64,000 nucleotides of DNA from Marinovum sp048263515 (GCF_048263515.1 NZ_JBLXEC010000003.1:1-64000); one strand, 5' to 3'. Positions 26,470-37,454 are shown, numbered from the stretch's first letter. A program made the numbers and translations. The notes: generated from the sequence alone by a model not told the origin.

Positions 26470-28506
26470 CTACTCCCGTTGGACCATCGCCGCCGCCGAG
26501 GCGCCGGTGGCATCCACCACCGAAAGCCGCGAGAACCCGGCCGAGGGCAGCAGAACCGGCAGCGCCCGCGCCCGCGCGCCGGTGACAAGCGGCGCGCCAT
26601 CGACCATCAGCGTGAAGGGCGGCGTGCCGTGGCGCAGCTTGACCGTGACCTGCTGCCCGGCCAGCAGCGCGCCGTCGGGCGGATAGGCCAGCTCCAGCCG
26701 GCTGCCGGCGCTGCGATAGAGCCCGTCGCGGGCGCGAAAGCGGCGCAGCGGCTGCGGCAGATCGGCATTGCGGAGCATCAGCGTCGCGGCGGGCGGCGGT
26801 GGCAGCTCTTCCGGCGCGGGTTTCAGCAGCTGGAAGGCCTCGAACAGCACCGGCGCCGCGATCTCGCCGCCAAAGGCCCCAGGCACCGGCGTGCCATCGG
26901 GCCGGCCCAGCCAGACGCCGGCCACATGCCTTCCGTCATAGCCCAGCGCCCAGGCATCGCGGTGGCCATAGGAGGTGCCGGTCTTGTAGGCCAGCCAGTC
27001 GCGCGGCGCGCCGGGCGGCGGCGCCAGCTCGGACAGGATGTGCCCCACTTGCCAGGCCGCCACTGCGTCAGTGACCTCTGGCCCCGGCACGCCCTCGGCA
27101 CCCTCGCGCCAATGCAGCGGGCGAGCCTGGCCGCCCTGCGCCAGCGCCGCGTAGAGCTGCACCAGGTCCTCCAGAGTCAGCCCCAGCCCGCCCAGCGCAA
27201 TCGCCAGCCCCGGGGCGCCGCCCTGCAGCGCCGGCGCGGCACCGGTGCGGCGCAGCGCGGCCATCAGATGCGCCGGCCCCAGCGCCTCGGTCAGGCGCAC
27301 CACCGGGATGTTGAGCGAGAGCTGCAGGGCGCGCTCCACCGTCACCTCGCCACGAAACCGGCCGTCGAAGTTCTGCGGCGCATAAGGCCCGAAGCGCACC
27401 GGGCTGTCGTCGATCAGGGTCTGCGGATGCGCAAGCCCGCGATCGAAGGCCAAGGCGTAGATCAGCGGTTTCAGCGTCGAGCCGGGCGAGCGCAGGGCGC
27501 GCGTCATGTCGACAAAGCCGTCGCGGCTCTCGGCCGCGTCCAGACCGGCAGAGCCCACCGAGGCGAGGATTTCGCCAGTGACGTGATCGGCCACCACCAT
27601 GGCGACCGAAAGGTGATCGCCCCGACCCCGCACCGCCCGCGCCGCCAGCGCCTCGAGCCGGGCCTGCAGGGCGCGGTCCACCGTCAGGTCATGCACCTGG
27701 GCGAAAGGCGCGGCCTCGCGCGCGCGGTCGGCCAGATGCGCGGCCAGCACCGGCACGTCACGGCGGGCGGCGGGCACCGCTTCGCGCCTTGCGGCGGCGG
27801 CGGTGTCACCATCGATCACCGCAAAGCGCTGCATCCGCGCCAGCACCCGGTCGCGCGCCGCCAGCGCGCGAGCGTGACGTTTGTCGGGGCGCCGGCCCTC
27901 GGGGCTTTGCGGCAGGGCGACGAGCAAGGCTGCCTCGGCCGGGGTCAGGCGATGCGGCTCCTTGCCGAAATAGCCCAGCGTCGCCGCGCGCACCCCTTCG
28001 AGGTTGCCGCCATAGGGCGCATGGGTGAAATAGAGCGTCAGGATCTCGCGCTTGGTCAGCCGCCGTTCCAGCGCCAGCGCCAGCCGCGCCTGACGCAGCT
28101 TGCCCGCAAGCGCGCCGGTGCCGCTGTCCTCGAGCAGCCGTGCCACCTGCATCGTCAGGGTCGACCCGCCAGAGACCACCCGCCCCTCGCGCAGCGCCTG
28201 AACCACGGCGCGCCCGATAGCGATCCCGTCGACGCCCGGATGATCCCAGAATCGCTTGTCCTCATAGGCAACCAGCATGTCGATCAACAGCGGGTCGATC
28301 TGGTCGAGCGTCACCGAAAAGCGCCAGCGCCCGTCCTCGACCGTATAACCGCGCAAGAGCAGCCCGGCACGGTCACGCACCTCGACCGAGGTTTCGGCCA
28401 GCACGGGCGGCAGCACGGTGGCCTCGACCCAATCCTCAAAGCCGTCGCGCGCCGCCGCCCCGCCCCAGAGCAGCGCCACCAGGGCAAAGAGGCCGAAGCG
28501 CCTCAT
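26470..28506 (-). CDS. pbpC: Penicillin-binding protein 1C
   Basis: PbpC (678 residues) is a bifunctional class A enzyme that polymerises and cross-links peptidoglycan on the periplasmic side. After the N-terminal membrane anchor (LFALVALLWGGAAA), the glycosyltransferase domain has EDKRFWDHPGVD and GGSTLTMQVAR. The transpeptidase has S-x-x-K in SPGSTLKPLIY, SLN in LSLNIPVV and KTGTSYGHRDAW. A C-terminal BiPBP domain (about 590-670) follows. It overlaps the alpha-2-macroglobulin gene by four bases; this pair is a conserved operon in which the macroglobulin is thought to protect the cell while PbpC repairs damaged wall. Confidence 0.96.
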   Translation of the reverse strand: MRRFGLFALVALLWGGAAARDGFEDWVEATVLPPVLAETSVEVRDRAGLLLRGYTVEDGRWRFSVTLDQIDPLLIDMLVAYEDKRFWDHPGVDGIAIGRAVVQALREGRVVSGGSTLTMQVARLLEDSGTGALAGKLRQARLALALERRLTKREILTLYFTHAPYGGNLEGVRAATLGYFGKEPHRLTPAEAALLVALPQSPEGRRPDKRHARALAARDRVLARMQRFAVIDGDTAAAARREAVPAARRDVPVLAAHLADRAREAAPFAQVHDLTVDRALQARLEALAARAVRGRGDHLSVAMVVADHVTGEILASVGSAGLDAAESRDGFVDMTRALRSPGSTLKPLIYALAFDRGLAHPQTLIDDSPVRFGPYAPQNFDGRFRGEVTVERALQLSLNIPVVRLTEALGPAHLMAALRRTGAAPALQGGAPGLAIALGGLGLTLEDLVQLYAALAQGGQARPLHWREGAEGVPGPEVTDAVAAWQVGHILSELAPPPGAPRDWLAYKTGTSYGHRDAWALGYDGRHVAGVWLGRPDGTPVPGAFGGEIAAPVLFEAFQLLKPAPEELPPPPAATLMLRNADLPQPLRRFRARDGLYRSAGSRLELAYPPDGALLAGQQVTVKLRHGTPPFTLMVDGAPLVTGARARALPVLLPSAGFSRLSVVDATGASAAAMVQRE

Positions 28507-31500
28507 TCCGCCACCACGAGCCGCCCCGATGCGGTGCGCGCGCGGTATTGCGGGCGATACATGTCCTCGACCACCGCCGCCGGGTGATGGAAGTCGCCCG
28601 GAGAAATAGCCCGGACGATATAGGCCAGTTCGAAAGGCTGGGTGCCGCCGTGATCGACCGCTGCCAGGAAGCGGTCGGCGCGGAACTCGCTGTGCGTCGC
28701 CTCGACCGGGTCGAGCCAGTCGAGCGCCCGGATATCGCCGGAGCGCAAGAGGTTGGGGTTGTCGATCTCGAAGCCCGCCGGCAGCGGATCATCGATCATC
28801 AGCCGCGCGCCGGTGTCCTCGGCCGGGATCACCCGCAGCACCGTCACCAGCCGCGCGCCGACGGGCACCGGCCCGGTGACGGGTTCGCCCTCGAGCGTGT
28901 AGTAGAGCCGCTCCAGCCGGTAGCCGTAGCCGCCGGCCAGCACCGGGCCCTCGGGCTGGCCGATAGTGGTGAGGGTGACGCTGGTGGGCTGCGCACTGCT
29001 GTTGGTGAGGGTCCTGGGTGCCGCGCCGCCGGTAAAGCGCCGGACCAGCGGGCCGGACACCGGCTCACCGTCCAGCAGCAGGCCGGCGCCGGTGGCATCG
29101 GCCCCCATCGCCTGGGCCGCCAGCAGCGACCAGGCCTGTTCTTGGGTCGACAGCTCGCGCCCGGCGCCGGTGATGCGCTGCACCAGCGCCTCGCGGTCGA
29201 CCACGGCAGAGCCAGAGGCCACCGCCAGCGACAAGAGCCCCGCCGCATCGCGCAGATCGGTGCCATAGTCGACGCGGTAGACCGGCGCCTCGACCGCGGG
29301 CCGCTGGTTCAGCTTGGCCACGGCGATGCGGAACATCGCGTCGGCCCGGGTCTGATCGCCGTACATCGCCAGCGCCGCGCCCAGCTGGGCGGCGGCCAGA
29401 GGCGTGGCAAAGTCGCGGCCCTTGACGTCGGCATAGTAGCGCAGGTCGCCCATGGCGGCAGCACCTTCGCGCGCCAGCACCATCAGCGCATAGGCGATGT
29501 CCTCGCCACCGTCGTCGAAATCCGGCGCATAGTTCACCCGGTTGGTCAGGTTGTCCATCGCCTGGCGAAAGGCCGTGTCCGGCACGGCAAAGCCCTGCGC
29601 CCGCACCCGACCGAGGAAATCGCTGACATAGGCGTCGAGCCAGAAATCTCCGGATTCAGTCCGCCACAGACCAAAGGCGCCGTTGGGCGCCTGCCGGGTC
29701 AGGATGCGGGCGACGGTCTGGTCGATCTGTTCGGCGATGCGCGCGGTCTCGGTCAGGCCCATCGCCTCGGTCACTGCAGAGAAATAGAGCAGCGGCAGCG
29801 CCTGGCTGGTGATCTGCTCGGTGCAGCCATAGGGGTAGCGGTCGAGCGCGGCGAGCAGCCTTGGCGCATCGAAACGGGCCAGCGGCCCGGCGGCCACAAG
29901 GGCCGAGGCACCGCGCGGGTCGAGCCCGGCAAAGACGTTGTCGTCGAAGGTGAAGGTCTCGCCCGCGGCAAGGCTGAAACGGCGGGTCATGGCGATCTCG
30001 GGGTCCGTGTCGCGCACCGGTACGGTCAGCCGCTTGTTCAGCGTTTTCCCGTCGGGGGTGGTCAGTGCCACCGTGATGGCGTGATCGCCCTCGGTGCCGG
30101 CGGTCAGCGGCACGGTGATCCGCGCCTTGGCCTGATCGGCCAGGGTCACGCTCTCGGGGATCGCCTCGGTGTCGAGGCTGACGCCCTCGCCGGTGACGGC
30201 CAATGCCATGGCGCCCGAGGGCCCCTCGGCATGAACGATCTCCAAGAGCAGCCGGCTTTGGTCGCCGGGCGACAGGAAGCGTGGCAGGCTGGCGGTGACC
30301 ACCACAGGATCGCGCACCAGCACATCGGCCTCGGCCTGGCCGACACCGGTGGGTGACCAGGCGATGGCGGCAAGGCGGAGGGTGCCATTGAACTCGGGGA
30401 TGTCAAAGCGCACCTCGGCGCGGCCATCGGGGCCGATCTGAACCGGGCCGGTGAACAGCGCCACCAGTTCCTCGGTCGGCGGCGGGCTGTTGAAACGGGC
30501 CGCATCGGCGGCATCGCCGCCAGAGCGGACTCGGCCCATGGCACCGTCGAGCCCGTTGATCAGCCGACCGTAGAGGTCACGCATCTCGACGCCCAGCTTG
30601 CGCTGGCCGAAGTAATGGCTTTGCGGATCGGGGCTCTGGAAGCCGGTGATATTGAGGATGCCGAGATCGGTGGCGGCGAGGGTGACATAGGCGGTCTCGC
30701 CCTCGGCAATGCCCGTGACCTCGACACTGGCGGTCAGCGGCCCGCGCGGGGCCGAGCTTTCGCCGGTGATCAGCGCGACATCCAGCGCCCGCGGACCGGG
30801 GTCGATGCTGGCATGAGCGAGGCCAAGGGCACGGGACGGGTTCTGACCGGCGGGCGCATCCATCGGGCGGATCACCGTGGCCGAGACATAGGCGCCGGCG
30901 CCCCAGTCGTCCGTCACCGGCAGGGTGACGATGTTCTCGCCTTCGCTGACCGTGACGGTCTGCATGTCGATCACCCGATGCGACATCACGGTGATCAGCG
31001 CGGTGCCGGCGTAACGCGGCAGCAGCCGCACGGTGGCGGTCTCGCCCGGGCGATAGGCCGGTTTGTCGAGCGACAGTTCCAGCATGTCCGGCGTGTCGGA
31101 GGCGGTGACCGGCGCGTACCAGCCGGCCCAGAAATCCGTCGAGGCGGCGACATAGGCCCCGCCTTCGCCTTCGACCACCAGTTCGTATTTGCCCCAGGTC
31201 ACATCCGCCGCGATCTCGGTCGCGGTGGTGCCAAGCGTCGCCGTGCCGCTGGCCATCTCGGAGCGGGTGACCACAGGTTCCCAGTTCCATTCGCCGTGCA
31301 GCCGGTACCATTCATAGCGCGTCTCGACGCGGTTCAACCGCCAGGTCACCGACATGGCGTCGGGCCGGCCAGCGGCGTCCAGCGCGATCAGCTGGAACCG
31401 CGCCTCGCTGCCCTCCTGCACCACACCGTCAAACAGCGGCTTGATGCCGATCACCGGGCCGGAGGCCGCCAGATCGCGGGTCAGCCGCCGTTCGACCGGG

Positions 31501-32819
31501 CGACCGGAGCCCTCGGACAGGGTGACCACGACCTGCGCCTGCATCGGCAGTTCCGCGGCCTCGGCCTCGATCTCGGGGAAGGCCAGCGGCACGGTCAGCC
31601 GGCCCATGGCATCGGTGCGCAGATCACCTTCGAGGTAGCGCGTGCGCGGATCGAAGGCGACGTCATGGCGACCAAAGCGGAAGCCGGGCCAGCCCTCGAT
31701 CCCCTCGGCGCGCGACAGCCGCACCCTCACCTCGGCGGGCAGATCGGCCCCGGGGGCGCCAAAGAGATAGCGCGCCTCGACGGTCAGTTCGGGGCTGTCG
31801 TCGATGGTCAGCCGGCCGTCTGGCAGGGTCAGGTCGAAATCGATCCGTTCCGGCAGGAAATCCTCGACCAGCACGGTGCTCGTGGCCAAAGCTGGGGCTT
31901 CTGGGTCGGAAAACAGCGCGATGCGCCAGCTGCCGCGGGGGACCGTGGTGCCCAAGGGCAAGTCGAAGACATGACCGCCCGCCAGGCTCTCGTTCGAAAG
32001 CTCGCGGGCGTATTCCACCCCGTCGGGCCGCGTCAGCACCGCGACCAGCGGCAGGTCCTCGATGGCATGGGCCAAGGCATCACGTGCCAGCGCCGTGGCG
32101 TGGATCACCTCTCCGGCGCGATAGGCGCCACGATCGGTCGCCAAGAAGACATCCACCGGCCCGGCAGGCTCGCGCCCCTCGACACCGCGATCCGACAGAT
32201 CAAACGCCGGGTCCTTGAGCGACAGAAAGGCGATGTCGTCGCCGGTCCTGGCCACCAGCAGCGCCGGGGCCGCACCCTGGGTGCCGCGCAACAGGCCCGG
32301 GTCAAAGCGCAGATGCCCCTCGGCGTTTGTCTCGGCCTCGGCCAGCACCCGGTTGGCCTGCGACAGAAGTTGCACCGTCACACCCTCGCGCGGCGCGGCA
32401 TCGCCCAGACCACGAAGAAACACATGCAGCCCGTCGCTGCCCGACAGGCTCGCCAACCCCAGATCGGAAAGCACGAACCACTGGGTCGCCACGTTCTCGG
32501 AATATTCGTCCTCGCCCGGCACCCGCGCGGTCAGCGCATAGATCCCCGGCGGCTGATCGGCCAGCAGGTCGCCCAGCGGCAGCCGGGTGGTCACGTCGCG
32601 GTTGAGCTGCTGCTCGACCTCGCCGATGCCCTGCCACAGGGTCTCGCCCAGCTCCTGCTCGAAGCGGCGCTCGGTGTAATAGCCCATCGGCGACCCGAAA
32701 TAGCTGTCCTGGATGGCGCGCAGCAGGTTGCGGTCGGAAATCCGGCGCAGAGTCAGGTCGACCTCGGACAGGTTCACCGTCTCGATCGGCAGGGCGGCGT
32801 CGGTGGCGCGCGGCAGCAC
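28503..32819 (-). CDS. Alpha-2-macroglobulin family protein, C-terminal part of a split gene
   Basis: These 1438 codons hold the MG domains and the thioester region of a bacterial alpha-2-macroglobulin (YfhM type), a periplasmic protease trap. The thioester motif is C999-T-E-Q in YPYGCTEQITSQ. The frame opens at GTG 32819 directly after an in-frame TAA and has no ribosome site or signal peptide of its own. It is in the same frame as the 374-residue piece upstream; joined they total 1812 residues plus the stop position, close to the length of intact relatives. It could be made by readthrough or by reinitiation at the GTG, or it may not be made. Confidence 0.85.
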   Translation of the reverse strand: MLPRATDAALPIETVNLSEVDLTLRRISDRNLLRAIQDSYFGSPMGYYTERRFEQELGETLWQGIGEVEQQLNRDVTTRLPLGDLLADQPPGIYALTARVPGEDEYSENVATQWFVLSDLGLASLSGSDGLHVFLRGLGDAAPREGVTVQLLSQANRVLAEAETNAEGHLRFDPGLLRGTQGAAPALLVARTGDDIAFLSLKDPAFDLSDRGVEGREPAGPVDVFLATDRGAYRAGEVIHATALARDALAHAIEDLPLVAVLTRPDGVEYARELSNESLAGGHVFDLPLGTTVPRGSWRIALFSDPEAPALATSTVLVEDFLPERIDFDLTLPDGRLTIDDSPELTVEARYLFGAPGADLPAEVRVRLSRAEGIEGWPGFRFGRHDVAFDPRTRYLEGDLRTDAMGRLTVPLAFPEIEAEAAELPMQAQVVVTLSEGSGRPVERRLTRDLAASGPVIGIKPLFDGVVQEGSEARFQLIALDAAGRPDAMSVTWRLNRVETRYEWYRLHGEWNWEPVVTRSEMASGTATLGTTATEIAADVTWGKYELVVEGEGGAYVAASTDFWAGWYAPVTASDTPDMLELSLDKPAYRPGETATVRLLPRYAGTALITVMSHRVIDMQTVTVSEGENIVTLPVTDDWGAGAYVSATVIRPMDAPAGQNPSRALGLAHASIDPGPRALDVALITGESSAPRGPLTASVEVTGIAEGETAYVTLAATDLGILNITGFQSPDPQSHYFGQRKLGVEMRDLYGRLINGLDGAMGRVRSGGDAADAARFNSPPPTEELVALFTGPVQIGPDGRAEVRFDIPEFNGTLRLAAIAWSPTGVGQAEADVLVRDPVVVTASLPRFLSPGDQSRLLLEIVHAEGPSGAMALAVTGEGVSLDTEAIPESVTLADQAKARITVPLTAGTEGDHAITVALTTPDGKTLNKRLTVPVRDTDPEIAMTRRFSLAAGETFTFDDNVFAGLDPRGASALVAAGPLARFDAPRLLAALDRYPYGCTEQITSQALPLLYFSAVTEAMGLTETARIAEQIDQTVARILTRQAPNGAFGLWRTESGDFWLDAYVSDFLGRVRAQGFAVPDTAFRQAMDNLTNRVNYAPDFDDGGEDIAYALMVLAREGAAAMGDLRYYADVKGRDFATPLAAAQLGAALAMYGDQTRADAMFRIAVAKLNQRPAVEAPVYRVDYGTDLRDAAGLLSLAVASGSAVVDREALVQRITGAGRELSTQEQAWSLLAAQAMGADATGAGLLLDGEPVSGPLVRRFTGGAAPRTLTNSSAQPTSVTLTTIGQPEGPVLAGGYGYRLERLYYTLEGEPVTGPVPVGARLVTVLRVIPAEDTGARLMIDDPLPAGFEIDNPNLLRSGDIRALDWLDPVEATHSEFRADRFLAAVDHGGTQPFELAYIVRAISPGDFHHPAAVVEDMYRPQYRARTASGRLVVAE

Positions 32820-33944
32820 TTAGGCCCGGCCCTTGAACGCCACCGAGGGCGCACGGTCGCGGACATATTGCGTGATCGTGACGTCGCGGGCCAGGGTCTC
32901 GCCCGAGGCGGCGGGCAGGCCGGCGCGAAAGGTGATGGCGTAGCGCGCGCCATGGGCCACGCCGCCGACACAGATGTCACGGCCCGAAGCGCTGACCACC
33001 AGACCGGGATCGGGCAGCTGGACATAAGGCGTGTAGTCGAGCCCGGCGCGCAGCAGATCCTCGGAGAATTGCGCGCAGATCCGCGGCTCGGCCCGGTCGC
33101 TCTCGGTGCGATGCTCGATGATGCGGAAACCGTATCGGCCCAGCGCCGTCTCCAGCGCCGCCAGTACATCGGCGCGCGGCTGGATGGCCTCGGCCAGCCG
33201 CAGGGCGGGCACGGTCTCGGCGCCACGACCGTCCTCCTCGAGCGCCTCGGCCAGTTGCAGCAGCGCCGCGATCCGCCCGCCGTCAGAGGGCGCGCGGAGA
33301 TAGCCGTTGACCGAGGCCGCCACGGCCATGGCGATCAGGTCGCGCCGGGCGCCGCCGCGGCCTTCGTCGTCGCTGGCAACCAGCGCAAGCCGGGCGTAAT
33401 CGACCCAGAGGTCGGCCGCATCGTTCTGCGCCAGCGCCGCGCCGGTCCAGTGCATCGCATTGGCCAGATCGCCTTCGCCCTCCTTCTCGCGCGCGGCGTC
33501 GAGCAGCGCCTCGACCGTCCACTTGCCGCCCATGTGCCGCGGGCCCAGCCCCTCGGCCAGCGCCAGCGCCGCATCGAGATCGCGCCGGGGAAGGAACGCG
33601 AGGTCGCCTGCCCGCGCCTCGGCCTGCGCCGCAATGGCGGGGTCGCCGGTCACGACGATGGCGGAAATCGCGCCTTGGTAATCCTGACGCTCGGTGACCG
33701 CGGATTTCGGGAAACAGGAATTCGACCGGCTGTTGAAGGTAAAGGCCGCGCAACTGGCATCAGCCAGGCAGACGCGCTGGCAGGCGTCGAGCGAGGTGTC
33801 GAACAGCGCCTGCAGGTCGGAGCCGTAGAAATCCACATCGCGAGAGACCACCACCCGCCGCTCCGGCACCAGCTCCTGCGCCAGGGTTGGCAAGGCCGGC
33901 AAGCCTGTGAAGATGATCGAAAGGCACATCAAAAAGCGGCGCAT
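32820..33944 (-). CDS. Alpha-2-macroglobulin family protein, N-terminal part with PAN domain
   Basis: The 374-residue piece starts with a signal peptide (MRRFLMCLSIIFTGLPALPTLA) and a PAN/Apple-like cysteine module (CQRVCLADASCAAFTF, residues about 53-80). An alpha-helical region of about 200 residues follows, then the beginning of the macroglobulin fold. It ends at TAA (32820-32822), where relatives appear to continue with an aromatic residue and VLPR. The following codons continue the protein in the same frame. The start has AGGA upstream and faces the histidine kinase across 172 bases of divergent intergenic DNA. Confidence 0.85.
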   Translation of the reverse strand: MRRFLMCLSIIFTGLPALPTLAQELVPERRVVVSRDVDFYGSDLQALFDTSLDACQRVCLADASCAAFTFNSRSNSCFPKSAVTERQDYQGAISAIVVTGDPAIAAQAEARAGDLAFLPRRDLDAALALAEGLGPRHMGGKWTVEALLDAAREKEGEGDLANAMHWTGAALAQNDAADLWVDYARLALVASDDEGRGGARRDLIAMAVAASVNGYLRAPSDGGRIAALLQLAEALEEDGRGAETVPALRLAEAIQPRADVLAALETALGRYGFRIIEHRTESDRAEPRICAQFSEDLLRAGLDYTPYVQLPDPGLVVSASGRDICVGGVAHGARYAITFRAGLPAASGETLARDVTITQYVRDRAPSVAFKGRA

Positions 33945-34116
33945 GAAAAATCCTCCGGTCTCAATGCCGCCAGTGTCTCATGCGGCGCGGCGCTCTGGCA
34001 ACGATTCCTCCGGGGCGTGACGTCATCGTCATCGGAGGCCCGAGAGGCTTAAACAGATCTTCATTCCTTGCCGCCAAGGTGCCGGCGATGAGCCGAAGAA
34101 TTTCCGGAGCCGGGCG

Positions 34117-36315
34117 ATGAGTCTCGCCAGCAAACTCGCCGAGGAACGCCGCGCCCGCCTCGCGGCGGAGCGTCTGCTCGAGCTCAAGCAGGCCGAGCTC
34201 TTCGCAGCCAACCGCAAGCTCGGCCACCACGCCCGCGTGCTGAGCGAGGAGATCGTCGAGAAACGCGCCGAGATGGCCACCGTCCGCGACGAGAACCAGC
34301 GGGTGAAATCCGACCTCAACCGCGCCACCGAGAACCTCGAAGTGGCCGAACGCCGGCTGGTCGAGGCGGTCGAGACCATCGAGGACGGGTTTGCCTTCTT
34401 CGACGCCAACCATTGCCTGATCTTCGCCAATTCCGCCTATCTTTCGGTCTTCGAAGGCATGGACGAGATTCAGCCCGGTGTCTCCTTTGCCCGCATCCTG
34501 CAGATCCTGACCGAAGAGGGCATCGTCGATCCCGGCGATCTGTCGCCGGCGGACTGGCGCGCGATGATGCTGGCGCGCTGGCAATCGCCCAACCCCGAAC
34601 CGGTGACTCTGCGGCTCTGGAACGACAATTACATCAAGCTGCACGACAAGCGCGGCGAGGCCGGCGATGTGGTCAGCCTTGTGCTCAACATCACCGGCAC
34701 CATCCGCTACGAAAAGAACCTGCGCGAGGCCCGCAACCGGGCCGAGGCCGCCAATCGCGCCAAATCGGCCTTCCTCGCCAACATGAGCCACGAGATCCGC
34801 ACGCCGATGAACGGCGTCATCGGCATGGCCGAACTCTTGACCGACACCGAACTGACCGAGGAACAGCGACTTTACGTCAACACCATGCGCAACTCGGGCG
34901 AGGCGCTGTTGGTGATCATCAACGACGTGCTGGATTATTCCAAGATCGAGGCCGACAAGCTGGTGCTGCACCCGGAACCCTTCGATCTGGAACGGGCGAT
35001 CCACGAGATCATCATGCTGCTGCAGCCCACCGCCCGCGACAAGGGCATCGACCTGCTGGTCGATTACGACATCTTCCTGCCGACGCAGTTCACCGGCGAT
35101 CCCGGGCGCATCCGGCAGGTGCTGACCAATATCATCGGCAATGCGGTGAAATTCACCCTGCAGGGCCATGTGCTGACCCGCGTGGTCGGCGTGCCCCGCG
35201 ACGATGGCAGCACCGCGATCCATGTCACCGTCGAGGACACCGGCATCGGCATCCCGCCGGAAAAGCTCGCCCATGTGTTCGGCGAGTTTAACCAGGTCGA
35301 AGATGCCCGCAACCGAAAGTTCGAAGGCACCGGGCTGGGGCTGGCGATCTCGAAGCGGCTGATCGGGCTGATGGGCGGCGAGGTCTGGGTCGACAGCGTG
35401 CAGGGCCAAGGGTCGAGTTTCGGCTTCAACCTCAACCTGCCCTGCCCCTCCGGCGAGATCGTGCAGCCGCCGGTGTTGCCGCGCCACCTGCGCCGGGTGC
35501 TGATCGTCGATGACCAGCCGGTCAACCGGCTGATCCTGGAAAAGCAGCTGCAGGTGATGCAGGTCGAGACCGCGAGCTGCGCCAATGGCCGCGAGGCGCT
35601 CGATCTGGTCGCGGGCGGGATGGGCTTTGACCTGGTGCTGACCGATCACAACATGCCGGGTGTCGACGGGTTGGAGCTGGCCGAGGCGCTGCGTGCTGCC
35701 GGCCAGACGGTGCCGCTGGTGATGCTGAGCTCGAACACCGGCCATGCCGAGCAGGACCCGGCGTCGCGTCACATGCATGCCATCCTGCAGAAGCCGGTGA
35801 CCCGCGCGCGGCTCTTCGAGGTGCTGAGCGGTGTCTCCTCGGCGCCGCGCGCCCCGGCACCCGCGCCGCCTGCCGCGCCAGAGGCCCCGCCCGCGCAGCC
35901 CGAGACCCCGGAGCAAGGCGCGCCGCTGCGTATCCTCGCCGCCGAGGACAACAAGACCAACCAGTTCGTCTTTCGCAAGATGGTCAAATCGCTGCCGGTC
36001 GAGCTGCATTTCGCCAACAACGGGCGCGAGGCCGTCGCCGCCTTTCAGACCCTGCGGCCCGACGTGATCTTCATGGACATCTCGATGCCCGAGATGGACG
36101 GCCGACAGGCCACCATCGCCATCCGCAAGCTCGAGGCCGAGAGCGACCACCACACCCCGATCATCGCCTGCACCGCCCATGCGATGACCGGCGACCGCGA
36201 AGCTTTGTTGGCGGTGGGGCTGGACGACTACATCACCAAGCCCCTGAAACGCGCGGCAATCGAGGAGATGCTGGGGAAATACGCGCCAAAGGCCGGTGTG
36301 ATGAAGGCCGGCTGA
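34117..36315 (+). CDS. Hybrid sensor histidine kinase with PAS and two receiver domains
   Basis: A 732-residue soluble hybrid kinase. An N-terminal coiled coil (1-90) leads to a PAS domain (about 90-200). The phosphoacceptor histidine is near residue 225 in SHEIRTPMNG, followed by N, G1 (VEDTGIGIPPEK) and G2 (GTGLGLAISKRL) ATP-binding boxes. Two receivers follow: one with VDDQ and aspartate in DLVLTDHNMPG, one with AAEDN and aspartate in DVIFMDISMPEMDG. A Pro/Ala-rich linker separates them. No membrane segment is visible, so the signal is cytoplasmic. The target of the phosphorelay is not in this window. Confidence 0.92.
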   Translation: MSLASKLAEERRARLAAERLLELKQAELFAANRKLGHHARVLSEEIVEKRAEMATVRDENQRVKSDLNRATENLEVAERRLVEAVETIEDGFAFFDANHCLIFANSAYLSVFEGMDEIQPGVSFARILQILTEEGIVDPGDLSPADWRAMMLARWQSPNPEPVTLRLWNDNYIKLHDKRGEAGDVVSLVLNITGTIRYEKNLREARNRAEAANRAKSAFLANMSHEIRTPMNGVIGMAELLTDTELTEEQRLYVNTMRNSGEALLVIINDVLDYSKIEADKLVLHPEPFDLERAIHEIIMLLQPTARDKGIDLLVDYDIFLPTQFTGDPGRIRQVLTNIIGNAVKFTLQGHVLTRVVGVPRDDGSTAIHVTVEDTGIGIPPEKLAHVFGEFNQVEDARNRKFEGTGLGLAISKRLIGLMGGEVWVDSVQGQGSSFGFNLNLPCPSGEIVQPPVLPRHLRRVLIVDDQPVNRLILEKQLQVMQVETASCANGREALDLVAGGMGFDLVLTDHNMPGVDGLELAEALRAAGQTVPLVMLSSNTGHAEQDPASRHMHAILQKPVTRARLFEVLSGVSSAPRAPAPAPPAAPEAPPAQPETPEQGAPLRILAAEDNKTNQFVFRKMVKSLPVELHFANNGREAVAAFQTLRPDVIFMDISMPEMDGRQATIAIRKLEAESDHHTPIIACTAHAMTGDREALLAVGLDDYITKPLKRAAIEEMLGKYAPKAGVMKAG

Positions 36316-36330
36316 GCTTGGTGACCCGCG

Positions 36331-36502
36331 TCCCGGACCTGATCCGGGACCTCATTGCCGACGTCGGGTGGAGAGGCCCCGGATCAGGTCCGGGGCGCGG
36401 TGGCGCTGGTCCATGCGTCGGGCGGGAGGCCCCGGATCAGGTCCGGGGCGCGAAGGTGTTGGTCCGTGCGTCGGGCTGGAGGCCCCGGATCAGGTCCGGG
36501 GC
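36331..36502. repeat. REP palindrome array with 53-bp period
   Basis: A palindrome TCCCGGA-CCTGA-TCCGGGA lies at 36331-36349. Three copies of GCCCCGG-N7-CCGGGGC follow at 36376, 36429 and 36482, exactly 53 bases apart, joined by a repeated GCGCTGGTCCATGCGTCGG-like spacer. The array fills the gap between the convergent histidine kinase and ureidoglycine aminohydrolase genes. The same palindrome appears at 40416-40492, 44930-44990 and 51208-51228. Confidence 0.85.
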
Positions 36503-36528
36503 GCGATGGCGCTGGCCCATGCGCGCCG

Positions 36529-37347
<819 letters not shown>

Positions 37348-37454
37348 GGGCCTGTCTCCTCATTCAATCACCCAAGCACTAAACGCGCTTCGCCGGTGTT
37401 AGGGAAGAAGTGGCAAACCGATAGGTTTCTTCGGCAGATTTTGAAAAACCGACC

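Noticed and set aside
30615..34052. Plus-strand open frame of 1145 codons
   Set aside because: Antisense of the alpha-2-macroglobulin gene, with a His/Arg/Gly-rich composition typical of shadow frames.
36376..36502. Regular 53-bp repeats as a possible CRISPR array
   Set aside because: Only three units, the spacers are themselves nearly identical, and there are no cas genes; it is a REP array.
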